Source: an uncultured Anaerotruncus sp. (lineage in GTDB: Bacteria; Bacillota; Clostridia; Oscillospirales; Ruminococcaceae). From it: a stretch of 64,000 nt of DNA. The translations under genes and the position numbers were made by a program. Positions 60,334 to 64,000 of the stretch are shown here, in pieces; position 1 is the first letter of the stretch, and every line of letters starts with the position of its first letter. The stretch lies in the NCBI GenBank assembly GCA_944385965.1, contig CALWZG010000022.1:62001-126000 (forward strand), in the 5' to 3' direction. The notes beneath the pieces are model-generated. The model was not told where the DNA came from. It did no database searches and worked only from the letters and a program-made list of their open reading frames with translations.

Positions 60334-60620
60334 TAATCTGACAGGTCTGTAATCTCCTCAGAGGTGATATGCGCCCAGTCTCCATTGAGCAATTTCATCA
60401 ATGCTGAGTAGGTTATTTTTTTAGGAATAACCCTGCGTCCTAAAAGACTGTCAGGGGAGTTTGGAGTAACACTGATGGTTTGATTTTTGGGGTCAAAGGT
60501 CAATCTGTGGATGTCCGTACAGAGTTCACAGCCCTCATGGCTCCTCACCGCGCTTTTCAGCTGCGCCATAAAGGCTGGGTCACGTTGGGCGATTAAAATA
60601 AAGTCAAAGGTTGTTATCAT
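60333..60620 (-). CDS. Small protein of unknown function, 95 residues
   Basis: A 95-residue protein with GAGG shortly before its ATG. It has one Cys pair (CELC near residue 33) and a strand pattern (RLTFDPKNQTISVTPNSP) with a helical middle. I recognise no family. It stands alone between two terminators on the minus strand, so it is probably expressed on its own from the AT-rich region near 60640. Confidence 0.6.
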   Translation of the reverse strand: MITTFDFILIAQRDPAFMAQLKSAVRSHEGCELCTDIHRLTFDPKNQTISVTPNSPDSLLGRRVIPKKITYSALMKLLNGDWAHITSEEITDLSD

Positions 60621-60715
60621 ATAAATACCTCAGTTTTGTGCCTGATGGAGCAGATATTAGTTTTATTTTAGCACACTCCTCCAACAAAAAATACAATCTT
60701 TTCCCCAAACATTTA

Positions 60716-60780
60716 AAAAGTGGTGGAATCCAGAGACAGAAAATCCTGACAGGATTTCCGCTGTCCCTGTTTTCCACCAC
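60716..60780 (-). terminator. Terminator of the spoVA operon
   Basis: GTGGTGGAA (60720-60728) pairs with TTCCACCAC (60772-60780); the minus strand ends CCACCAC then TTTTT, and the interior folds further (GACAG with CTGTC). Confidence 0.75.
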
Positions 60781-60806
60781 ATGATAAATTTGGGATGAAA
60801 ACCAGT

Positions 60807-61178
60807 TCAGTTTTTTTCTTTGGGCTTGAACAGAAGGGCCGCTAGGAGAGAGAAAAATAGAGCGGCCGCAATGCCGCCAGCGGCGGCGGTAAAGCCTCCG
60901 GTAAAGATACCCAGAAAACCCTGTTGGTCGATGGCATCCCGTACCCCCTTGGCCAGAAGGTTTCCAAATCCCAGCAGAGGCACCGACGCCCCAGCGCCGG
61001 CGAATTCCACCAGTTTGGGATAGAGGCCAATACCACCCAGGAAAACCCCTGTCACCACGTAACCGGTGAGAATACGGGCAGGGGTGAACTTGGTAAAATC
61101 AATGAGCAGCTGTCCAATGGCGCAGAGCAGACCGCCCACCAAAAAGGCTTTCAGAAAAGCGGGAAAAAATTCTAACAT
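60807..61178 (-). CDS. spoVAE: SpoVAE, spore inner membrane protein (Ca-DPA channel component)
   Basis: A 123-residue protein with four spans: LKAFLVGGLLCAIGQLLID, ILTGYVVTGVFLGGIGLYPKLVEF, the AGASVPLLGFGNLLAKGV segment and the IFTGGFTAAAGGIAAALFFSLLAALL end. The pattern marks it as SpoVAE (the SpoVAEb type), part of the channel that takes up and releases calcium dipicolinate. Its ATG overlaps the end of spoVAD by 7 bases; it is last in the operon. Confidence 0.94.
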   Translation of the reverse strand: MLEFFPAFLKAFLVGGLLCAIGQLLIDFTKFTPARILTGYVVTGVFLGGIGLYPKLVEFAGAGASVPLLGFGNLLAKGVRDAIDQQGFLGIFTGGFTAAAGGIAAALFFSLLAALLFKPKEKN

Positions 61179-62206
61179 GACAGAGGACCTCCTGACTTTT
61201 CAGATGACAGATAGATTAAATGGGCGATGGAAGCGATGCTTTCCCCCTGCTGAACCACAGTGGGGCTCATTAAAGCGCCTGTGGCCATAAACAGGATGTG
61301 GCGCAGTTTCTGGGCCCGAAGCAGGGGAATGAGATGTCCGCACAGCACAGAGGCAGCGCAGCCGCAGCCGCTTCCACCAGAGTGGACATCCTGCTCCTGA
61401 GGGTTGTACAGCATCATTCCGCAGTCGGTTTGACGGTGTTCCAGATTGTAGCCCCGTTCCAACAGGAGCTGCCGCAGCAGGGTGCTGCCTACCCGTCCAA
61501 GGTCTCCAGTTACCATCAAATCGAAGTCCTCCGGTTTGGTCTGGGTGTCGTTGAAGAAATGCTCCAAGGTCATAGCGGCGGCAGGTGCCATAGCTGCCCC
61601 CATATTGTTGGCGTCGGTGACGCCCAAGTCCTCAATGGTGCCGATGGTGACCGCCCGGACGAAAGGGGACTGTTCCCCTTTGGCCAATAAAGCCGCTCCT
61701 GAAGCGGTGGCTGTCCATTGGGCAGTAGGGGGCCTTTGCCCCCCGTATTCCAAGGGGTAGCGGAATTGGCGTTCCGCTGTGCAGAAATGGGAGGAGGTAC
61801 AGCAGACCCCTCTGGAGATGGCCCCCGCTTCTAAAAATACAGAGGCCACCGCCAGGCTTTCTGCCATGGTGGAACAGGCTCCAAACAAGCCCACCAAAGG
61901 AATTCCCATGCCCCGCAGTCCATAGGTAGAACTGATACATTGGTTGAGCAGGTCGCCAGCGAAGGCGCAGTCTACCGCGTCTCCCTCCAGCCCCGCCTTT
62001 TCCAGAGCTTTATGAACCGCCAGGCTCTGCATTTTGCTTTCCGCTTTTTCCCAGCTTTCCTGGCCAAAATAGCTGTCCCGCTCAATCAGGTCAAAGATAT
62101 TTCCCAATGGCCCTTCCTGCTCCATCTTTCCACCTACACAAGCGCTGGAAATGATGGAAGGTGGGTCCTCCATCCAGATGGTATACCGTCCTTTTCTCGT
62201 AGCCAC
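61172..62206 (-). CDS. spoVAD: SpoVAD, DPA-binding spore protein
   Basis: A 344-residue thiolase-like SpoVAD, which binds dipicolinic acid. Visible landmarks are SAACVGGK-like ISSACVGGKMEQEGPLG, FGQESWEKAESKM, AFAGDLLNQCISSTYGLR, VGLFGACSTMAESLAVAS with the thiolase-type Cys, GRVGSTLLRQLL and HSGGSGCGCAASVL. The start is GTG 62206 with AAGGGGGC upstream. It lies between spoVAC and spoVAE, as in other spore formers, and overlaps spoVAE. Confidence 0.96.
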   Translation of the reverse strand: MATRKGRYTIWMEDPPSIISSACVGGKMEQEGPLGNIFDLIERDSYFGQESWEKAESKMQSLAVHKALEKAGLEGDAVDCAFAGDLLNQCISSTYGLRGMGIPLVGLFGACSTMAESLAVASVFLEAGAISRGVCCTSSHFCTAERQFRYPLEYGGQRPPTAQWTATASGAALLAKGEQSPFVRAVTIGTIEDLGVTDANNMGAAMAPAAAMTLEHFFNDTQTKPEDFDLMVTGDLGRVGSTLLRQLLLERGYNLEHRQTDCGMMLYNPQEQDVHSGGSGCGCAASVLCGHLIPLLRAQKLRHILFMATGALMSPTVVQQGESIASIAHLIYLSSEKSGGPLSC

Positions 62207-62218
62207 AGTGCCGCCCCC

Positions 62219-62662
62219 TTATAACTGTCCAAGCAGCCAATAGACAAATCCATATAAAATACTGGCGCTGATTCCATAAACAATCACCGGTCCGGCGATG
62301 ATAAACATTTTAGCCCCAAGCCCTAGAATAAATCCTTCGGATTTAAAGTCCAGAGCCGCGGCGGACATGGAGTTGGCAAACCCAGTGATGGGGACCAGAG
62401 TACCTGCTCCGGCTACCTTGGCGATACGGTCGTAGGTATTTAATCCGGTGAGAATAACCGCCAACAGTACCAGGGTGATGCTGGCCATCCCTGAGGCGGT
62501 CTCTTTCGGAACCCCAAGGCCCATATAGAGATAAATGAACGCTTGTCCTAAAACACAGATTCCCCCGCCGATGAAAAATGCCATGGAAATATTTTTGGCA
62601 TGAGGGGAGGGGGGACTGGCTTCCTTTACCAATTGACTATAAGTTTGAGGTGTCAGTTCCAT
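62219..62662 (-). CDS. spoVAC: SpoVAC, spore inner membrane channel protein
   Basis: A 147-residue membrane protein starting at ATG 62662 with AAGGAAGG upstream; a start at 62701 is not supported. The spans and motifs AFFIGGGICVLGQAFIYLYM, LVLLAVILTGLNTYDRIAKVAGAG, VPITGFANSMSAAALDFKSEG and GLGAKMFIIAGPVIVYG are typical of SpoVAC, a mechanosensitive-type channel for DPA in spores. It is the first gene of spoVAC-AD-AE. Confidence 0.95.
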   Translation of the reverse strand: MELTPQTYSQLVKEASPPSPHAKNISMAFFIGGGICVLGQAFIYLYMGLGVPKETASGMASITLVLLAVILTGLNTYDRIAKVAGAGTLVPITGFANSMSAAALDFKSEGFILGLGAKMFIIAGPVIVYGISASILYGFVYWLLGQL

Positions 62663-62695
62663 AAATATGGCCTTCCTTTCCCATAAGCTTTTCCT

Positions 62696-62726
62696 TAGCA
62701 TATGTTTGGGCAGGATTGTTTATACA
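62696..62726 (-). promoter_or_regulatory. Candidate SigG-type promoter of spoVAC
   Basis: On the minus strand TGTATA (62726-62721) and CATATGCTA (62704-62696) are 16 bases apart, resembling forespore SigG boxes (TGNATA and CATNNTA) with imperfect -10. The position, 34 bases before the ATG, fits. Confidence 0.35.
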
Positions 62727-62951
62727 GCGTCAATTCCTGCCAATCGAGAAGACTCTTGAAGGACGCATATTGGAAAGGATAATGTCATAGAATTTGCTGT
62801 TTGGAACGATGGGAAGAAAAATTTTTTAATGGGATGGCTCAACACCCATTGCAACTGAACCGGCTTCCTGATATGATTAGAAGGAAAGCTTCATTGACCG
62901 GTATTGAAATGATTGTTTAAAATTTAGTTCCAAAGAAGGGAGCAAACCATC

Positions 62952-63644
62952 ATGTTCGGAAAGAAAAAACAATCGCCCTATGAGCGTCTTACTCAGGAGA
63001 CCCAGGAACCAGCTGCTTTTGAGCAGCCAGAGACTCCAGCAGCAGAGGAGCAGCCCCAAGTCCCTCAGGAGACAGAGCAAACTAAAACAGAGGAGAAGAT
63101 TACCGTGCAAGATTCTGATTTGACCACCTCCATATCAAGAAATACCGTTGTAGAGGGAAATCTGGTTTCAGAAGACAATATGGAAATCTATGGCACAGTC
63201 AATGGAAATGTGACTACATCCGCAGTGCTGAAGGTTTACGGAAAGGTCCATGGGAATATCAGCTGTAATGTTTTGATTGCCAGCATGGCTGCGATCAAAG
63301 GAAATATCCTCAGTGAGAAATCTGTGGTTATCCATGAGAATACAAAGGTTGAGGGCAACATTACATCTGGTTCCATTACCATCAGCGGACAGGTGAAGGG
63401 TGACCTGCGGGCTTCTGAGGAATTGTGCATTACCGGAACCGGAGCGGTGTGCGGAACGGTAGACAGCCCCATGTTGGAGGTTATGAAGGGTGCTGTGATG
63501 CTCTCCGAGGGAATCCAGGTAAAGCCAAAGCTGGAGGCTCATGAGGTGAAGCAAGAACCTAAACCGGAGCCCAAGCCGGAAGTTGAGGCGGAACCAGAGG
63601 TGGCTTCTGAGGAAGACGCTGAGCAGGCCCAGGCAGAGAAATAA
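62952..63644 (+). CDS. Bactofilin-type polymer-forming protein
   Basis: A 230-residue bactofilin (DUF583). A disordered Gln/Pro/Glu N-terminal tail of about 55 residues is followed by a central beta-helix core (residues about 65-190) with short repeating strands: TVVEGNLVSEDNMEIYGTVN, VLKVYGKVHGNISCNV, AAIKGNILSEKSVVIHE, VKGDLRASEELCITGTGAVCG. The C-terminal tail is again Glu/Pro/Lys rich. Bactofilins assemble into filaments that organise cell wall enzymes. The ATG follows AAGAAGGGAG. A single gene with two hairpins after it. Confidence 0.92.
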   Translation: MFGKKKQSPYERLTQETQEPAAFEQPETPAAEEQPQVPQETEQTKTEEKITVQDSDLTTSISRNTVVEGNLVSEDNMEIYGTVNGNVTTSAVLKVYGKVHGNISCNVLIASMAAIKGNILSEKSVVIHENTKVEGNITSGSITISGQVKGDLRASEELCITGTGAVCGTVDSPMLEVMKGAVMLSEGIQVKPKLEAHEVKQEPKPEPKPEVEAEPEVASEEDAEQAQAEK

Positions 63645-63664
63645 GATTTTTACAGGAAAAAGCT

Positions 63665-63723
63665 TATCGCCGCTGTGGCGGCGATAGAAACAAAAGGGCA
63701 AACCAATTTGGTTTGCCCTTTTG
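63665..63723 (+). terminator. Two hairpins after the bactofilin gene
   Basis: TATCGCCGC (63665-63673) pairs with GCGGCGATA (63678-63686), then CAAAAGGGCAAACCA (63691-63705) pairs perfectly with TGGTTTGCCCTTTTG (63709-63723) and runs into TTTTG. The second is a good bidirectional terminator facing the minus-strand gene at the right edge. Confidence 0.85.
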
Positions 63724-63737
63724 TTTTGAAGGAGAAA

Positions 63738-64000
63738 TCAGATATAGAAAAGAAGATCGCTGTAACTGGGCATAGGCCAATATTCCCGTGCCACACATAA
63801 TTCCAGCTGATCCGCTACCGAACGGGCCGCTTCCATAGCGGGCAGAACGGTGTGGTTATAGTAGCGGGCAGCCTCTAAGCTTTCCTCGGGAAGGGAAGAA
63901 AGGGTGGTTTCCAGCTGTTCTGCTTTTTCGTAAAGCTGGTTTGTGAGCTGAGAAACCTTTTCAACCAGCTTGGTTTCCGCCTCCACCGGCAAATGGAGGG
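63738..64000 (-). CDS. Glutamine synthetase, C-terminal end (cut by window end)
   Basis: The frame is open at the right edge of the window, so only the last about 87 codons are seen and the start lies beyond 64000. The sequence AARYYNHTVLPAMEAARSVAD and the end YWPMPSYSDLLFYI match the C-terminus of type III (GlnN-like) glutamine synthetase, which makes glutamine from glutamate, ammonia and ATP. An internal TTG at 63992 is not a start. It is convergent with the bactofilin gene. Confidence 0.8.
   Translation of the reverse strand, partial: LHLPVEAETKLVEKVSQLTNQLYEKAEQLETTLSSLPEESLEAARYYNHTVLPAMEAARSVADQLELCVAREYWPMPSYSDLLFYI

Overview
The window comes from an endospore-forming, low-to-mid GC Firmicute, most likely a gut Clostridia of the Oscillospirales type. 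The evidence is spo0A, spoIVB, spoVAC-AD-AE and a gerA-type germinant receptor operon, strong AGGAGG-type ribosome binding sites, and several small proteins typical of that group. Assignments rest on reading motifs and gene order; no database search was possible.

From position 1 to 34677 there is one co-directional run of 22 complete genes plus the truncated sheath gene, many joined by ATGA or GTGA overlaps. It encodes a contractile injection system (CIS): sheath, tube, tail chaperone with a probable -1 frameshift extension, second tube, a 1259-residue protein in the tape-measure slot, LysM hub protein, gpD-like hub, spike, gp25-like wedge, two baseplate J-like proteins, gpI-like protein, a conserved 573-residue accessory protein, a DUF4255 cap, a DUF4280 PAAR-like tip and an AAA+ ATPase. 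Interleaved are parts unusual for a free extracellular CIS: a tail-anchored protein with a possible degenerate kinase fold, a membrane protein with about 15 MORN repeats, two large multi-pass membrane proteins ending in what look like inactive class III cyclase domains, a membrane-anchored TPR protein, a YbjN-like chaperone and a 1751-residue terminal protein. I infer a membrane-coupled injection apparatus with its own envelope-sensing module; this is the most interesting part of the window. A symmetric terminator at 34709-34754 closes the run.

From 34778 to 39845 the genes are on the minus strand: a MarR-MATE-FtsH operon with a readable promoter and operator, whose FtsH has Asn in place of the Walker A Lys, then DUF421-DUF4363. 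From 39934 to 46296 the plus strand carries the germinant receptor genes, spoIVB, spo0A (with a degenerate receiver domain and paired 0A boxes upstream) and a small cysteine-rich protein. Next come isocitrate dehydrogenase, a Na/Ca exchanger (minus), a PTS-EIIC-like membrane protein, a hairpin-array repeat element (50119-50314), a HEAT-like small protein, an ECF sigma factor with its membrane anti-sigma, and a DUF188 protein.

From 53188 to 54281 the minus strand carries rpsF-ssb-rpsR with a clear promoter. After that follow an uncharacterised 181-residue protein, the NAD(P)HX repair enzyme, a lipoprotein, a solitary MazF, a DUF436 protein, three small related minus-strand proteins, tRNA-Pro(GGG), a UPP-synthase family protein, the spoVAC-AD-AE operon (minus), a bactofilin, and at the right edge the C-terminal end of a glutamine synthetase (minus), cut by the window.
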